Part shown: in pieces, positions 1-9,326 of the stretch
How the letters are laid out: the number at the start of each line of letters is the position of its first letter
How positions within the stretch are numbered: position 1 is the first letter of the stretch
Assembly (NCBI RefSeq): GCF_013387485.1
Contig: NZ_JABBXB010000005.1
Location: 62,001 to 126,000 of the forward strand
From: Stenotrophomonas sp. SAM-B
GTDB lineage: Bacteria; Pseudomonadota; Gammaproteobacteria; Xanthomonadales; Xanthomonadaceae
DNA length: 64,000 bases
Reading direction: 5' to 3'
Position numbers and translations under genes: made by a program
The notes under the pieces: model-generated
Seen by the model: only the letters and a program-made list of their open reading frames with translations
What the model was told of the DNA's origin: nothing
Databases searched by the model: none

Positions 1-324
1 CCGCAGGCCGTGGCGCCCCGCTCGCGGCTGCGGGTGGCGATCGCCGGCAGCACCGGCACCCCACTGCTGCGGCTGTACAATGACGGTGCGGCACACGCCC
101 ACCTTGCCGATCTGGCGTTCGTGGACGCCCGGGGCCGGCGACACGGCCTGATCGACGGGCTGGCGGGATATGTCCTGCCGCACAGCGCCCGCAGCTGGAG
201 TCTGCCGCCGCGCCCGGACGGCTACGCCGGCGGCTGCTTCCAGGCCCGCCTGGACCACGCAGCAGAGGCCGCCCTGCCCTCCGTGGCGCCCGAGATTGCG
301 GCACCGGCACAACCCGGGCTATAA
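1..324 (+). CDS. fimbrial/pilus periplasmic chaperone, C-terminal part (partial)
   Basis: The frame is open from the first base of the window and ends at TAA 322-324, so only about 107 C-terminal residues are visible. The pattern LRLYNDGAAHAHLADLAF followed by a GR...GL..Y.LP.S turn and SWSLP resembles the C-terminal immunoglobulin-like domain of PapD-type chaperones, which escort pilus subunits to the usher in the periplasm. No catalytic motif is expected in this family. The -10 box of the next gene overlaps its stop codon. Assignment rests on the short C-terminal pattern and expected size only; the subunit and usher genes would lie upstream, outside the window. Confidence 0.5.
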   Translation, partial: PQAVAPRSRLRVAIAGSTGTPLLRLYNDGAAHAHLADLAFVDARGRRHGLIDGLAGYVLPHSARSWSLPPRPDGYAGGCFQARLDHAAEAALPSVAPEIAAPAQPGL

Positions 325-325
325 T
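296..325 (+). promoter_or_regulatory. sigma-70 type promoter of rpsB-tsf
   Basis: TTGCGG (296-301) and a perfect TATAAT (320-325) are separated by 18 bp. Transcription would begin near 332, which gives rpsB a leader of about 207 nt. The -10 box overlaps the stop codon of the upstream gene. Confidence 0.65.
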
Positions 326-331
326 CGACCG

Positions 332-538
332 GATCTCCTGCCTCATCGAAGCAGGAAACACGTCAACACCGGACGTCACCGGTGAATCCACACCTGCCGC
401 CCATATCCGTGCCGGGGTGCTCCGCAAGGAGTTCGGTCACGGAAGCGACAGGGAAGCCAAACCCCGGAACCACCCGCCTTGCGGCGGACCGCCCAACTAT
501 TACCCGTGGCGGCCGGTTCCCTATCAGGAGTTACTGCA
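332..538 (+). promoter_or_regulatory. long rpsB leader, candidate S2 autoregulatory RNA
   Basis: About 207 untranslated bases separate the predicted start of transcription from the rpsB ATG. Small hairpins are visible: CCTGC/GCAGG around 338-356 and CACCGG/CCGGTG at 367-384. In enterobacteria the rpsB leader is the target through which S2 represses rpsB-tsf. That this leader works the same way is inference from its position and length. The Shine-Dalgarno AGGAG lies at 526-530. Confidence 0.4.
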
Positions 539-1384
539 ATGCCCCAGGTCACCATGCGTCAGATGCTGGAAGCCGGCGTCCATTTCGGCCACCAGACCCG
601 TTACTGGAACCCCAAGATGGGCCAGTACATCTTCGGCGCCCGCGGCAAGATCCACATCATCAACCTGGAAAAGACCGTTCCGCTCTTCAATGACGCGATG
701 AACTTCATTTCCAGCGTTGCGCAGAAGCGCGGCACCATCCTGTTCCTGGGCACCAAGCGCAGCGCCCGCGAGTCGATCCGCGAAGAAGCCGAGCGTTGCG
801 GCATGCCCTTCATGAACCAGCGTTGGCTGGGCGGCACCCTGACCAACTTCCGTACCGTGAAGCAGTCGGTTGCCCGCCTGAAGGAACTGGAAGCCGGTGA
901 GACCGACGGCAGCTTCGAGAAGCTGGTCAAGCACGAAGTGCTGGGCCTGCGTCGCGAGCGCGACAAGCTGGAAGCCTCGCTGGGCGGCATCAAGGACATG
1001 AACCGTCTGCCCGACGCGATCTTCGTCATCGATATCGGCCACGAAGACATCGCCATCAAGGAAGCCAAGAAGCTCGGCATCCCGGTGATCGCTGTCGTCG
1101 ATACCAACTACAACCCGGAACTGGTCGATTACGCGATCCCGGGCAACGATGACGCCATCCGCGCCGTGCAGCTGTACGCCCGCGCCGCTGCCGACGCCGT
1201 GCTGGAAGGCAAGGCTGCTGCTCCGCACGCCGCCACCGTCCGTGAAGAAGAGTTCGCCGACGCTGCCGCCACCGAAGAAGCCAAGCCGGCCCGCCGCGCT
1301 CCGGCCAAGAAGGCTGCTGCCGCTCCGGCCGCCGCTGAAGCGCCGGCTGCCGACGCTCCGGCCGCTGGCGAAGCCCAGGCCTGA
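539..1384 (+). CDS. rpsB: 30S ribosomal protein S2
   Basis: S2 binds late to the head/body junction of the 30S subunit and is needed for loading S1. The ATG at 539 gives the conserved start [20 protein letters not shown] and has AGGAG eight bases upstream; the frame is open further upstream but without S2 homology. Conserved blocks [25 protein letters not shown] and the C-terminal [13 protein letters not shown] are all present. It is 281 aa, longer than E. coli S2 (241 aa) because of an Ala/Lys/Pro-rich low-complexity tail after about residue 235. It heads an operon with tsf, as in most bacteria. Confidence 0.98.
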   Translation: MPQVTMRQMLEAGVHFGHQTRYWNPKMGQYIFGARGKIHIINLEKTVPLFNDAMNFISSVAQKRGTILFLGTKRSARESIREEAERCGMPFMNQRWLGGTLTNFRTVKQSVARLKELEAGETDGSFEKLVKHEVLGLRRERDKLEASLGGIKDMNRLPDAIFVIDIGHEDIAIKEAKKLGIPVIAVVDTNYNPELVDYAIPGNDDAIRAVQLYARAAADAVLEGKAAAPHAATVREEEFADAAATEEAKPARRAPAKKAAAAPAAAEAPAADAPAAGEAQA

Positions 1385-1393
1385 TCCAGGCCC

Positions 1394-1483
1394 ACGGTGG
1401 GCGCAGCGCGCCCACCGTTCCTGTCCGCAGCCGATGGCGCGACGACAGGACACTGTCATACGGGCCGGCCACCATGCCGGCCC
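1394..1483 (+). other. two strong hairpins between rpsB and tsf
   Basis: The first is a perfect 11-bp stem (1394-1404 with 1408-1418) closed by a 3-nt loop, with no T-run after it. The second is an 8-bp stem GGGCCGGC/GCCGGCCC (1462-1469 with 1476-1483) with a 6-nt loop, ending 17 nt before the tsf Shine-Dalgarno. Without U-tracts these are unlikely full terminators. They may act as partial attenuators, processing sites or mRNA stabilisers that set the S2 to EF-Ts ratio. Confidence 0.6.
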
Positions 1484-1510
1484 AACCCCTTTCTTTCGTG
1501 AGGAAATCCC

Positions 1511-2389
1511 GTGGAAATCACTGCTTCCCTGGTCAAGGAACTGCGCGAGCGCACTGGCGCCGGCATGATGGAGTGCAAGAAGGCACTCGTCGAAAACGGC
1601 GGCAACATCGACGCCTCGGCCGAATGGCTGCGCAAGTCCGGCCTGGCCAAGGCCGACAAGAAGGCTGACCGCGTGGCTGCCGAAGGCATCATCGTGGCAG
1701 CCCAGGACGGCGGCAAGGCCGTGCTGGTCGAAGTCAACTCCGAAACCGACTTCGTCGCCAAGGACAGCAACTTCCTGGACTTCACCAAGGCTGTCGCCGG
1801 CACCGCGCTGAGCTCGGGCGCTGCCGACATCGACACCCTGAAGGCCGCCAAGCTGCCGTCCGGCGAGTCGATCGAAGAAGCCCGCGCCGCCGTCATCGCC
1901 AAGGTCGGCGAGAAGGTCGACGTGCGTCGCATCGTGCGCCTGGAATCGACCAACAACGTCGCTGCCTACGTGCACGGCGGCCGCATCGGCGTGCTGGTTG
2001 AACTGGCCGGTGGCAGCGAAGAGCTGGCCCGTGGCCTGGCCATGCACGTGGCTGCCATGAACCCGCCGCACAACAAGGCGGCCGATGTGCCGGCCGAGTT
2101 CGTCGCCAAGGAAAAGGAAATCGAACTGGCCAAGATGTCCGACAAGGACAAGTCCAAGCCGGCCGATATCCTGGAAAAGATCATCAGCGGCAAGATCGCC
2201 AAGATCGTCAACGAAGTGACCCTGTACGGCCAGCCGTACGTGCTGGACACCAACCAGTCGGTCGAGCAGGTCCTGAAGGCCGCCGGTGCCGAAGTGGTCG
2301 GCTTCCAGCGCCTGGCGGTCGGCGAAGGCATCGAGAAGGTGGTGGAAGACTACGCCGCCGAAGTGATGAAGCAGGCCGGCCTGGCCTGA
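1511..2389 (+). CDS. tsf: translation elongation factor Ts
   Basis: EF-Ts is the cytoplasmic nucleotide exchange factor that releases GDP from EF-Tu. The GTG start at 1511 yields [20 protein letters not shown] and is preceded by AGGA at 1501-1504. The N-terminal UBA-like domain (residues 1-55, with MECKKAL) is followed by the core containing TDFVAK near residue 80, the loop that opens the EF-Tu nucleotide site. At 292 aa it is close to the E. coli length (283 aa). It is the second gene of the rpsB operon and is followed by a terminator. Confidence 0.97.
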   Translation: MEITASLVKELRERTGAGMMECKKALVENGGNIDASAEWLRKSGLAKADKKADRVAAEGIIVAAQDGGKAVLVEVNSETDFVAKDSNFLDFTKAVAGTALSSGAADIDTLKAAKLPSGESIEEARAAVIAKVGEKVDVRRIVRLESTNNVAAYVHGGRIGVLVELAGGSEELARGLAMHVAAMNPPHNKAADVPAEFVAKEKEIELAKMSDKDKSKPADILEKIISGKIAKIVNEVTLYGQPYVLDTNQSVEQVLKAAGAEVVGFQRLAVGEGIEKVVEDYAAEVMKQAGLA

Positions 2390-2428
2390 TCCATCGCAGG
2401 ACTGCCGCAACGCAGTCGCTGTACGACG

Positions 2429-2456
2429 AAAAAGCCCGGCTTGCGCCGGGCTTTTT
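2429..2456 (+). terminator. rho-independent terminator after tsf
   Basis: Stem AAGCCCGGC/GCCGGGCTT with a short TTGC loop, followed by a T-run at 2452-2456. It also lies at the 3' side of the minus-strand AIM24 gene; the A-run on its left would allow bidirectional use. Confidence 0.85.
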
Positions 2457-2484
2457 CATGCCCAGGAGGCTTGCAGGGCTGGAC

Positions 2485-3180
2485 TCAACCCTTGGCCTGG
2501 AAGGTGACTTCCTCGTAGGGCTGCACCACCACCCAGCCTTCACCGGCGAACCGCATCTGCAGGCTCTCGCCCGAGCCGCGGCCGAGCAGCGTCCCCAGCG
2601 AAATGTCGGTGACCAGCTCCGGGGTGAGGGTGCCGGCCCAGGCCACGGTCGCATTCGGATCGGTGAAGATCGGCCCCGTCCGGGCATTGACCGGCAGGGT
2701 CAGCGGTTCGTAGTGCGAGGTGATCGCCACGATACCGTGGCCACTCAGACGGATGTTGAACAGACCCCCGGAGAGCATGCCGGCGACCTTGCGCATCATC
2801 GTGATCTTCGACTGCACGCCGGACTCGAACGCCAGCACATCATTGCCATTGACGAAGATCGATTCCCCGGCCAGGCGCAGCAGGGTGATCTGCTTGCCGG
2901 CATCGGCCAGGTAGACGCGGCCCTGACCTTCAGCCTTCATCAGCTTCAGCCCTTCGCCGCTGGCCATCTTTTTCAACAGCGTGCCCAATCCCTGCTCCAG
3001 GATGCCTTCGCGGGTGAACTTGACCGCGCCCTTGCGCGCGACCATGGCGCCGGACTTGGCCCAGACCATGCCGTCCAGACGGACTTCCAGCAGATGCGGA
3101 TTCTCCAGCTCGAAGGCGTCGGTACTGACATCCTTTTCCTGGGTGGTGGCGAGGAACTGGTCGAGGGTACGTACGGTCAT
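2485..3180 (-). CDS. AIM24/TIGR00266 family protein
   Basis: A 231-aa soluble protein of the AIM24 (tryptophan RNA-binding attenuator-like, beta-helical) family. The visible hallmarks are glycine-spaced strands: MVWAKSGAMVARKGAVKF, GQGRVYLADAGKQ, ESIFVNGNDVLAFE, the GGLFNIRLSGHGIVAI repeat and a C-terminal GSGESLQMRFAGEGWVVVQP. No signal peptide or membrane segment. The ATG at 3180 has no strong ribosome binding site. Bacterial members have no firmly established function. It is oriented against the flanking housekeeping genes, converges on tsf and is transcribed alone, so the context says little about its role. Confidence 0.85.
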   Translation of the reverse strand: MTVRTLDQFLATTQEKDVSTDAFELENPHLLEVRLDGMVWAKSGAMVARKGAVKFTREGILEQGLGTLLKKMASGEGLKLMKAEGQGRVYLADAGKQITLLRLAGESIFVNGNDVLAFESGVQSKITMMRKVAGMLSGGLFNIRLSGHGIVAITSHYEPLTLPVNARTGPIFTDPNATVAWAGTLTPELVTDISLGTLLGRGSGESLQMRFAGEGWVVVQPYEEVTFQAKG

Positions 3181-3483
3181 TGCGCTGGACTGCCATGGGG
3201 ACGGGAGCGCGATGGTAGCCTCCCGGCGTTGCAAAGGGTGACGGAGCCGGACGTGCATGTGCGCAAACCACCCGCCGAGACCCCTTCCGCATCCCTTCCT
3301 GCGATGGATGTGATACCAAGGCAGGCACCTGCCGTACTGCACGCGACGCCACCACTGGCTTTGCTTTGTGTGCCGGATCGGGGCAATACTCCCAAACCGA
3401 TCTGCCGCGTCAACGCAAGAAATCAAGGACGAAACTGTGATGTACCTCAGGTATTCTTGCCCCAACATACTGAAAGCCCCGCC
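3181..3483. other. 303-bp divergent intergenic region
   Basis: It lies between the AIM24-family gene (minus) and the HDOD-GGDEF gene (plus) and must carry both promoters. I see one short inverted repeat GGCAGG-CA-CCTGCC (3320-3333), and a possible -10 TATTCT (about 3453) upstream of the plus gene. No coding potential or hexamer pair is convincing. Confidence 0.5.
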
Positions 3484-4983
3484 ATGCCTCCCGAGCTGAC
3501 AGCCGCCCTGGCGCTCTGCCGCAACCTGCCCTCCCCGCCCGGTATTGCCCTGCGCATCATCGAACTGGCGCAGGATCCGGAAGCGGACATCACCACCGCC
3601 GCCGACATCATCGCCATCGACATGGCGCTGAGCGCCCGCATGCTGCGCATCGCCAATTCGCCGCTGTATGCCAGCCGGCGCCGGATCGAGAACCTCGGCC
3701 AGGCGCTGACCATGCTCGGCCTCAACGCCACGGTCAGCCTCGCGCTGGGCTTCACCGTGACCCAGAACCTGACCGCGGCCGGCGACGGCCAGGACCTGCG
3801 TGAGCGCGCCTGGCGCCGCAGCATCCTCAGCGCATTGGCGGCAAGCCTGCTCGGCCAGGCCCGTGGCCTGCGCAAGGCCGAGGAGCTGATGCTGGCCGGC
3901 CTGCTGCAGGACATCGGCGTGCTGGCGCTCGCCCAGGCGCAACCGGACACCTACCTGCCGCTGCTGCGCCAGGCGACCGACAACGACGCCCTGGTCGCGC
4001 TGGAGCGCGAGCACCTGCAGTGCACCCATGCCGATGTCGGCGCGTGGGTCGCCGAAGAGTGGGGCCTGCCGCGCTACCTGGTGGACAGCATCGCGCAAAG
4101 CGAATCGCCCGCCACCAGCGAAGACAACTTCCAGAACTGCGTGGCCCTGTCCGGCGCCGTGGCCGACATCTGGCTCGGCCCCGATGCGGATGCCGCGCGC
4201 GAACACGCCCTGCAGCAGGTGCACGACACGCTCGGACTGGACAGCGCCCAGTTCGACCAGGTGCTGGCCCGCATCGGCGAATCGCTGCCGGACATCAGCA
4301 CGCTGTTCGAGACCCCGCTGTTCTCGCCGTCCCGCGTGCAGCAGCTGATCGACCACGCCCAGGAGCTTGCCACCCTGCGCAACCTGCGCGAGATGCAGGA
4401 TGCCGCCCTGGCCCGCCAGCGTGCGGACGAATTCGAAGCCCGCGCCAACCGGCTGGCCGAACAGGCCCACCGCGATGCCCTGACCGGCGTGCTCAACCGC
4501 CGCCAGCTCGAAGCCGTGCTCGAGCAGGAGTTCCTGCGCGCGACCCGGCATGGCTGGCCGCTGTCGGTCGCCTTCATCGATCTGGACGATTTCAAGAAGA
4601 TCAACGACGCCCACGGCCACCTCATGGGCGACCAGGTGCTGCGCATGTTCGCCACGAAGCTGCAGGAGCAACTGCGCAACAGCGATACCGTGGCGCGCTT
4701 CGGCGGCGAGGAATTCATCGCGCTGCTGCCCAACACCACCGAGCCGGTCGCCCTTGAAGTCGTGCGGCGGGTGCTGGCCACCATCGTCAACACGCCCATG
4801 GCCGAGGCCGCCAGCGGCCCGCTGTTCGTCACCTTCTCGGCCGGCGTCGCCACCCAGGGCGGGTATGAACGTTTCGCCGATGTTCAGGACCTGCTGAAGG
4901 CCGCCGACGACGTGCTGTACCGGTCCAAGAACCTGGGCCGGAACCGCGTCATCGCCCGCTCGCCGAGCACCGCACCGGCCTGA
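3484..4983 (+). CDS. HDOD-GGDEF protein (probable diguanylate cyclase)
   Basis: Residues about 1-215 form an HDOD domain ([41 protein letters not shown]), a regulatory relative of HD phosphohydrolases. A coiled-coil linker rich in Glu, Arg and Ala follows (about 280-330), then a C-terminal GGDEF domain. The active loop reads GGEEF (residues 407-411), and an RNSD allosteric I-site lies five residues before it, so both synthesis of cyclic di-GMP and product inhibition look intact. The 499-aa protein has no signal peptide or membrane segment, so it is cytoplasmic. The ATG at 3484 fits the domain start. It sits alone between tsf and pyrH, genes that are adjacent in many relatives. Confidence 0.9.
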   Translation: MPPELTAALALCRNLPSPPGIALRIIELAQDPEADITTAADIIAIDMALSARMLRIANSPLYASRRRIENLGQALTMLGLNATVSLALGFTVTQNLTAAGDGQDLRERAWRRSILSALAASLLGQARGLRKAEELMLAGLLQDIGVLALAQAQPDTYLPLLRQATDNDALVALEREHLQCTHADVGAWVAEEWGLPRYLVDSIAQSESPATSEDNFQNCVALSGAVADIWLGPDADAAREHALQQVHDTLGLDSAQFDQVLARIGESLPDISTLFETPLFSPSRVQQLIDHAQELATLRNLREMQDAALARQRADEFEARANRLAEQAHRDALTGVLNRRQLEAVLEQEFLRATRHGWPLSVAFIDLDDFKKINDAHGHLMGDQVLRMFATKLQEQLRNSDTVARFGGEEFIALLPNTTEPVALEVVRRVLATIVNTPMAEAASGPLFVTFSAGVATQGGYERFADVQDLLKAADDVLYRSKNLGRNRVIARSPSTAPA

Positions 4984-5079
4984 GCCGGATGCGCGTGCGG
5001 GGCCGTGTCCGCGGCGCCCGCGGCGCCTCCATACGCCGCAGTGCAGCAAATTTATGCTGCCCGATGACCCGGCTTCCAG

Positions 5080-5085
5080 TAGAAT
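5080..5085 (+). promoter_or_regulatory. possible -10 box upstream of pyrH
   Basis: TAGAAT, one mismatch from TATAAT, sits 31 bp before the pyrH start in an otherwise GC-rich gap. No good -35 hexamer at the right distance. Confidence 0.35.
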
Positions 5086-5116
5086 CCGGGCGTTTTCCAC
5101 GCACCCAGAGATCGCC

Positions 5117-5845
5117 ATGTCAAAGCTCGCCTATCGCCGCATCCTGTTGAAAGTTTCCGGGGAGGCGCTGATGGGAGACGAGGACTACGGCATCGACCCC
5201 AAGGTGATCCACCGCCTCGCCCGCGAGGTGATGGAAGCGCAGGCCGCCGGTGCCGAAGTGGCGCTGGTGATCGGCGGCGGCAACATTTTCCGCGGCGCCG
5301 GCCTGGCAGCTGGCGGCATGGACCGGGTCACCGGTGATCAGATGGGCATGCTCGCCACCGTGATCAACGCGCTGGCCATGCAGGACGCCCTGGAGAAGCT
5401 GGGCGCCAAGGCCCGCGTGATGAGCGCGATCAAGATCAACGACGTCTGCGAGGATTACATCCGTCGCCGCGCCATCCGCCACCTCGAAAAGGGCCGCCTG
5501 GTGATCTTCGCCGCCGGCGTCGGCAGCCCGTTCTTCACCACCGATTCCGGCGCCGCCCTGCGCGCGATCGAGATCGGCGCGGACCTGCTGCTGAAGGCCA
5601 CCAAGGTCGACGGCGTGTACGACAAGGACCCGAACAAGTACAGCGATGCGGTCCGTTTCGACAGCCTGACCTACGACGAAGTGATCCGCCGCGGCCTGGA
5701 AGTGATGGATACGGCCGCCTTCGCGCTGGCCCGCGACAGCGATCTGCCGCTGCGCGTGTTCGACATGGGCCAGCCGGGCGAGCTGCTCAAGATCCTGCAC
5801 GGCGACAACATCGGCACCCTGGTCCAGGGCCGCGACAACGCCTGA
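5117..5845 (+). CDS. pyrH: UMP kinase
   Basis: Phosphorylates UMP to UDP with ATP in pyrimidine nucleotide synthesis, as a cytoplasmic hexamer of the amino-acid-kinase fold. Signatures: [13 protein letters not shown] at the N-terminus (ATP site), [25 protein letters not shown] (UMP binding), [20 protein letters not shown] and [17 protein letters not shown]. The ATG at 5117 gives 242 aa, matching E. coli PyrH (241 aa); the in-frame extension upstream is not conserved. It precedes frr, the usual order. Confidence 0.97.
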   Translation: MSKLAYRRILLKVSGEALMGDEDYGIDPKVIHRLAREVMEAQAAGAEVALVIGGGNIFRGAGLAAGGMDRVTGDQMGMLATVINALAMQDALEKLGAKARVMSAIKINDVCEDYIRRRAIRHLEKGRLVIFAAGVGSPFFTTDSGAALRAIEIGADLLLKATKVDGVYDKDPNKYSDAVRFDSLTYDEVIRRGLEVMDTAAFALARDSDLPLRVFDMGQPGELLKILHGDNIGTLVQGRDNA

Positions 5846-5904
5846 GCCTGAGCGGCGCCCCACGCCGGGCGCCCTGAACGGCCCGGAAAGGGTCGGTATT
5901 CGCC

Positions 5905-5944
5905 TATAATCGCCCGATTCCCAGTGACATCCAGGATTCGGGCG
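5905..5944 (+). promoter_or_regulatory. frr promoter -10 box and start-site hairpin
   Basis: A perfect TATAAT lies at 5905-5910, without a clear -35. Immediately after it, 5911-5921 can pair with 5934-5944 (10 of 11 pairs, one T-T mismatch, 12-nt loop). The right arm contains the frr Shine-Dalgarno AGGA (5933-5936) and abuts the ATG. Transcripts reading through from pyrH would carry the whole hairpin; transcripts from this -10 would start at about 5917 and lack the left arm. Confidence 0.5.
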
Positions 5945-6502
5945 ATGCTCAACGAAATCAAGCAGGACGCGCAGACGCGCATGGCAAAGAGCATCGATGC
6001 TCTGAAGCACACCCTTACCTCCATCCGCACCGGCCGTGCTTCCCCGGCCCTGCTGGATCGCATCACCGTCAAGGCCTACGGCACCGACACCCCCCTGAAC
6101 CAGGTCGCCTCGATCAGCGTTTCCGAAGGCCACTCGCTGGTCATCACGCTGTTCGACAAGGGCATGATCAAGGACGTCGAGAAGGCGATCTACGCCTCCG
6201 ACCTCGGCCTGACCCCGAACGTGGCCGGCACCGTCATCCGCCTGAACCTGCCGCCGCCGACCGAAGAGCGCCGCAAGGAGCTGGGCAAGCAGGTGCAGAA
6301 GGAAGGCGAAGGCGCCAAGATCGCCATCCGCAACATCCGCCAGGACGCCAACAAGGCGATCGCCAGCCTGATCAAGGACAAGGCGATCAGCGAAGACGAC
6401 AAGAAGCGCGGCGAAGACGACATCCAGAAGCTCACCGACAAGTCCATCAAGGACGTCGATAGTGTTGTCGCCGAGAAAGAAAAGGAACTGATGGCGGTCT
6501 GA
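5945..6502 (+). CDS. frr: ribosome recycling factor
   Basis: With EF-G it splits post-termination ribosomes. The 185-aa product is exactly the length of E. coli RRF, beginning [13 protein letters not shown] with the conserved [13 protein letters not shown], the hinge region [13 protein letters not shown] (about residues 100-112) and the long C-terminal helix [10 protein letters not shown]...[18 protein letters not shown]. The ATG at 5945 is supported by that alignment; upstream in-frame codons are not conserved. uppS begins 5 bp after its stop, so the two are co-transcribed. Confidence 0.97.
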   Translation: MLNEIKQDAQTRMAKSIDALKHTLTSIRTGRASPALLDRITVKAYGTDTPLNQVASISVSEGHSLVITLFDKGMIKDVEKAIYASDLGLTPNVAGTVIRLNLPPPTEERRKELGKQVQKEGEGAKIAIRNIRQDANKAIASLIKDKAISEDDKKRGEDDIQKLTDKSIKDVDSVVAEKEKELMAV

Positions 6503-6507
6503 GCCCC

Positions 6508-7278
6508 ATGTCCCAGGCCCCGACCAGCGGCTCTGCCGCGCCCATGCCGCGCCACGTCGCCATCATCATGGATGGCAACGGGCGCTGGGCACAGAAGCGT
6601 CGTCGCCCGCGCGTGATCGGCCATCGTGCCGGCGCGCGCGCGGTCAACCGCACCATCGATTTCTGCCTCGACAACGGCATCGCCGCGCTGACCCTGTTCG
6701 CCTTCTCCAGTGAGAACTGGGGCCGGCCGACCGACGAAGTCGATGCGTTGATGAAGCTGTTCCTCAATGCCCTCGACCGCGAAGTGGACGAGCTGCATCG
6801 CCGTGGCGTGCGCGTGCGTTTCATCGGCGAGCGCGAGCGTTTCGGCGCCGGCCTGGTCAGCCGCATGCAGCTGGCCGAGCAGCGCACGGCCGACAACCGC
6901 GCGCTCACCCTGAGCATCGCCGCCAGCTATGGCGGCCGCCAGGACATCGCCCGCGCCGCGCGCGAACTGGCTGCCGAGGTCGCGGCCGGCCGGCTGCTGC
7001 CCGAGCAGATCGACGAAGCGATGCTCAGCAGCCGCGTCGCCCTGGCCGACCTGCCGCCGCCGGACCTGTTCATCCGCACCGGTGGCGACACCCGCATCAG
7101 CAATTTCCTGCTCTGGCAGCTGGCCTACACCGAACTGTGGTTCACCGACGTACTGTGGCCCGAGTTCGATGCCGCCGTCCTGCAGCAGGCGATCGACGCC
7201 TATGCCTCGCGTGAACGCCGTTTCGGCCTGACCAGCGCCCAGATCGCCGCCTTGGCCACCGAGACCTCTTCCCCATGA
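6508..7278 (+). CDS. uppS: undecaprenyl diphosphate synthase (cis-prenyltransferase)
   Basis: Condenses farnesyl-PP with eight isopentenyl-PP units to make the C55 carrier lipid for peptidoglycan and O-antigen. The diagnostic IIMDGNGRWA motif (catalytic Asp near residue 22), FAFSSENWGRP, and RTGGDTRISNFLLWQLAYTELWF are complete. 256 aa, with a short Ala/Ser/Pro leader before the conserved core. It follows frr by 5 bp and its stop overlaps the cdsA start (ATGA), consistent with translational coupling of envelope-lipid genes. Confidence 0.96.
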   Translation: MSQAPTSGSAAPMPRHVAIIMDGNGRWAQKRRRPRVIGHRAGARAVNRTIDFCLDNGIAALTLFAFSSENWGRPTDEVDALMKLFLNALDREVDELHRRGVRVRFIGERERFGAGLVSRMQLAEQRTADNRALTLSIAASYGGRQDIARAARELAAEVAAGRLLPEQIDEAMLSSRVALADLPPPDLFIRTGGDTRISNFLLWQLAYTELWFTDVLWPEFDAAVLQQAIDAYASRERRFGLTSAQIAALATETSSP

Positions 7279-8099
7279 CCAAGACCCGAGTCATCGCCGC
7301 GCTGATCATGGCGCCGGTCGCCATCCTCGCCATCCTGATGCTGCCGACCCAGTGGCTGGCCGCCGCCGCGGCCGCCGTGTTCCTGATCGGCCTGTGGGAA
7401 TGGCTGAAGCTGGCCGACGTCGAGGACACCCTCGCCCGCACCATCCTGCTGGTGCTGAACCTGGTGCTGATGGTGCTGATCGTGTGGGCCGATGCCGGCT
7501 CGCTGGTGCTGTACCAGATCGCCGCACTGGTCGGCATCGGGTGGTGGTTGCTGGCCCTGCTGTGGCTGCGCTTTTTCAACTTCGGCGCCAGCCCGAGCAG
7601 CCCGGCGCGTGCGCTCAAGCTGCTGGCCGGCACCCTGGCGATCGTCCCGGCCTGGGCTTCGCTGGTGCTCATCCATGCCAGCGGTGACAACGGCCACCTG
7701 TGGCTGCTGACCGCGCTGGCCGTGGTCTGGGCCGCCGATTCGGGCGCCTACTTCGCCGGCCGTACCTTCGGCCGCACCAAGCTGGCCCCGCGCATCAGCC
7801 CCAACAAGACCTGGGAAGGCCTGGGTGGCGGCATGGTCGCCGGCCTGATCGTGGCGCTGGGCTTCGGCTGGCTGGCCGGCATCGACAGCGGCCACCTGGT
7901 CGGCCTGGTGATCACCGCCGTGGTCACCGTGTTCGCTTCGGTCCTGGGCGATCTCTACGAGAGCCTGATCAAGCGCCACGCCGGTGCCAAGGACTCGGGG
8001 CACATCATCCCCGGCCATGGCGGCGTGCTCGATCGTATCGACGGCGTGCTCGCCGCCCTGCCGGTGTTCGCACTCGGCAAGGAAATCTTCGGGTTCTAA
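7275..8099 (+). CDS. cdsA: phosphatidate cytidylyltransferase (CDP-diacylglycerol synthase)
   Basis: Makes CDP-diacylglycerol from phosphatidate and CTP in the inner membrane, the precursor of all phospholipids. The 274-aa protein is strongly hydrophobic with about eight membrane segments and carries ISPNKTWEG (near residue 175) and the C-terminal signature [35 protein letters not shown]. The ATG overlaps the uppS stop by 4 bp, and dxr starts 2 bp after its own stop. Confidence 0.96.
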   Translation: MTKTRVIAALIMAPVAILAILMLPTQWLAAAAAAVFLIGLWEWLKLADVEDTLARTILLVLNLVLMVLIVWADAGSLVLYQIAALVGIGWWLLALLWLRFFNFGASPSSPARALKLLAGTLAIVPAWASLVLIHASGDNGHLWLLTALAVVWAADSGAYFAGRTFGRTKLAPRISPNKTWEGLGGGMVAGLIVALGFGWLAGIDSGHLVGLVITAVVTVFASVLGDLYESLIKRHAGAKDSGHIIPGHGGVLDRIDGVLAALPVFALGKEIFGF

Positions 8100-8101
8100 C
8101 C

Positions 8102-9292
8102 ATGGCCAGCGCTTCCACCCCCCGCCAGGTCGCCGTGTTCGGCGCCACCGGTTCCATCGGCGCATCCGCGCTGGATGTGATCGCGCGCCATCCGGACCGC
8201 TACCAGGTCACCGTGCTGGCCGCTGGCCGCCAGGTCGATGCGCTGGTCACGCTGTGCGCCACGCACCGTCCGGCCCACGCGGTGATCGCCGACGCATCGC
8301 TGTATGCCGCCCTGCGCGACGGCCTGCGTGACGCCGGCCTGGCCACCCAGGCCCATGCAGGCGCTGCGGCACTGGACCAGCTGGCCGCCAGCGATGTCTG
8401 CGACACCCTGGTCGCGGCAATCGTCGGCGCCGCCGGGCTGTCCTCGACCCTGGCCGCGGCCGCGGCCGGAAAGCGCATCCTGCTGGCCAACAAGGAATCG
8501 CTGGTGCTGGCCGGCGAGCTGCTGATGCGCCAGGCCGCCGCCGCCGGGGCCGAGATCATCCCGATCGACAGCGAGCACAGCGCGATCTTCCAGTGCCTGC
8601 GGTCGCGCGACGCGAGCCTGGACGGGGCCGGCGTCCGCCGTATCATCCTGACCGCGTCCGGGGGGCCGTTCCGTGGCCGTACCCGCGAACAGCTCGCCCA
8701 GGTCACCCCGGCCCAGGCCGTGGCCCACCCGAAGTGGTCCATGGGCCCGAAGATCTCGGTCGATTCGGCGACGTTGATGAACAAAGGGCTGGAAGTCATC
8801 GAGGCGCACCACCTGTTCGGCGTCCCCGGCGAGCGCATCGATGTGCTGGTCCACCCGCAGAGCCTGGTCCATTCACTGGTCGAATTCGTCGACGGCTCCA
8901 CCCTGGCCCAGATGGGCCTGCCGGACATGCGCACCACGCTGGCCGTGGGCCTGGGCTGGCCGCAGCGGATCGAATCCGGGGTCGGCGGGCTGGATCTGCT
9001 GACCCAGGGCCGGCTGGATTTCGAAGCGCCGGACACCGAGGCCTTCCCGTGCCTGAAGCTGGCCTGGCAGGCCATGGCGGCCGGCGGCACCGCCCCGGCG
9101 ATCCTCAATGCGGCCAATGAAGTCGCTGTTTCAGCGTTTCTTCAGGGGCGGGCAGCTTTCCTTGCCATTCCCGCGCTGGTCGCTAACGCTCTGTCAACAC
9201 TGTCGACCGAGTCCGCCGATACACTGGAGGGCCTGCTGACCGCCGATCAGCGCGCCCGCCAGATCACCCAAGCCGCCATCGACCACGCCTGA
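8102..9292 (+). CDS. dxr: 1-deoxy-D-xylulose 5-phosphate reductoisomerase
   Basis: First committed step of the MEP isoprenoid pathway: rearranges and reduces DXP to 2-C-methyl-D-erythritol 4-phosphate with NADPH. The N-terminal Rossmann motif is [31 protein letters not shown] and the metal/substrate block [14 protein letters not shown] are complete, followed by [31 protein letters not shown] and HPQSLVHS. 396 aa (E. coli 398). The ATG at 8102 begins just before the Rossmann strand. It supplies the IPP used by UppS two genes upstream. Confidence 0.97.
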   Translation: MASASTPRQVAVFGATGSIGASALDVIARHPDRYQVTVLAAGRQVDALVTLCATHRPAHAVIADASLYAALRDGLRDAGLATQAHAGAAALDQLAASDVCDTLVAAIVGAAGLSSTLAAAAAGKRILLANKESLVLAGELLMRQAAAAGAEIIPIDSEHSAIFQCLRSRDASLDGAGVRRIILTASGGPFRGRTREQLAQVTPAQAVAHPKWSMGPKISVDSATLMNKGLEVIEAHHLFGVPGERIDVLVHPQSLVHSLVEFVDGSTLAQMGLPDMRTTLAVGLGWPQRIESGVGGLDLLTQGRLDFEAPDTEAFPCLKLAWQAMAAGGTAPAILNAANEVAVSAFLQGRAAFLAIPALVANALSTLSTESADTLEGLLTADQRARQITQAAIDHA

Positions 9293-9326
9293 ATGCCCCA
9301 CACGCCCTCTTACAGTGCTGATCACC

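Noticed and set aside
524..2410. Minus-strand open frame opposite rpsB-tsf
   Set aside because: No motifs, antisense to two ribosomal-pathway genes with complete signatures.
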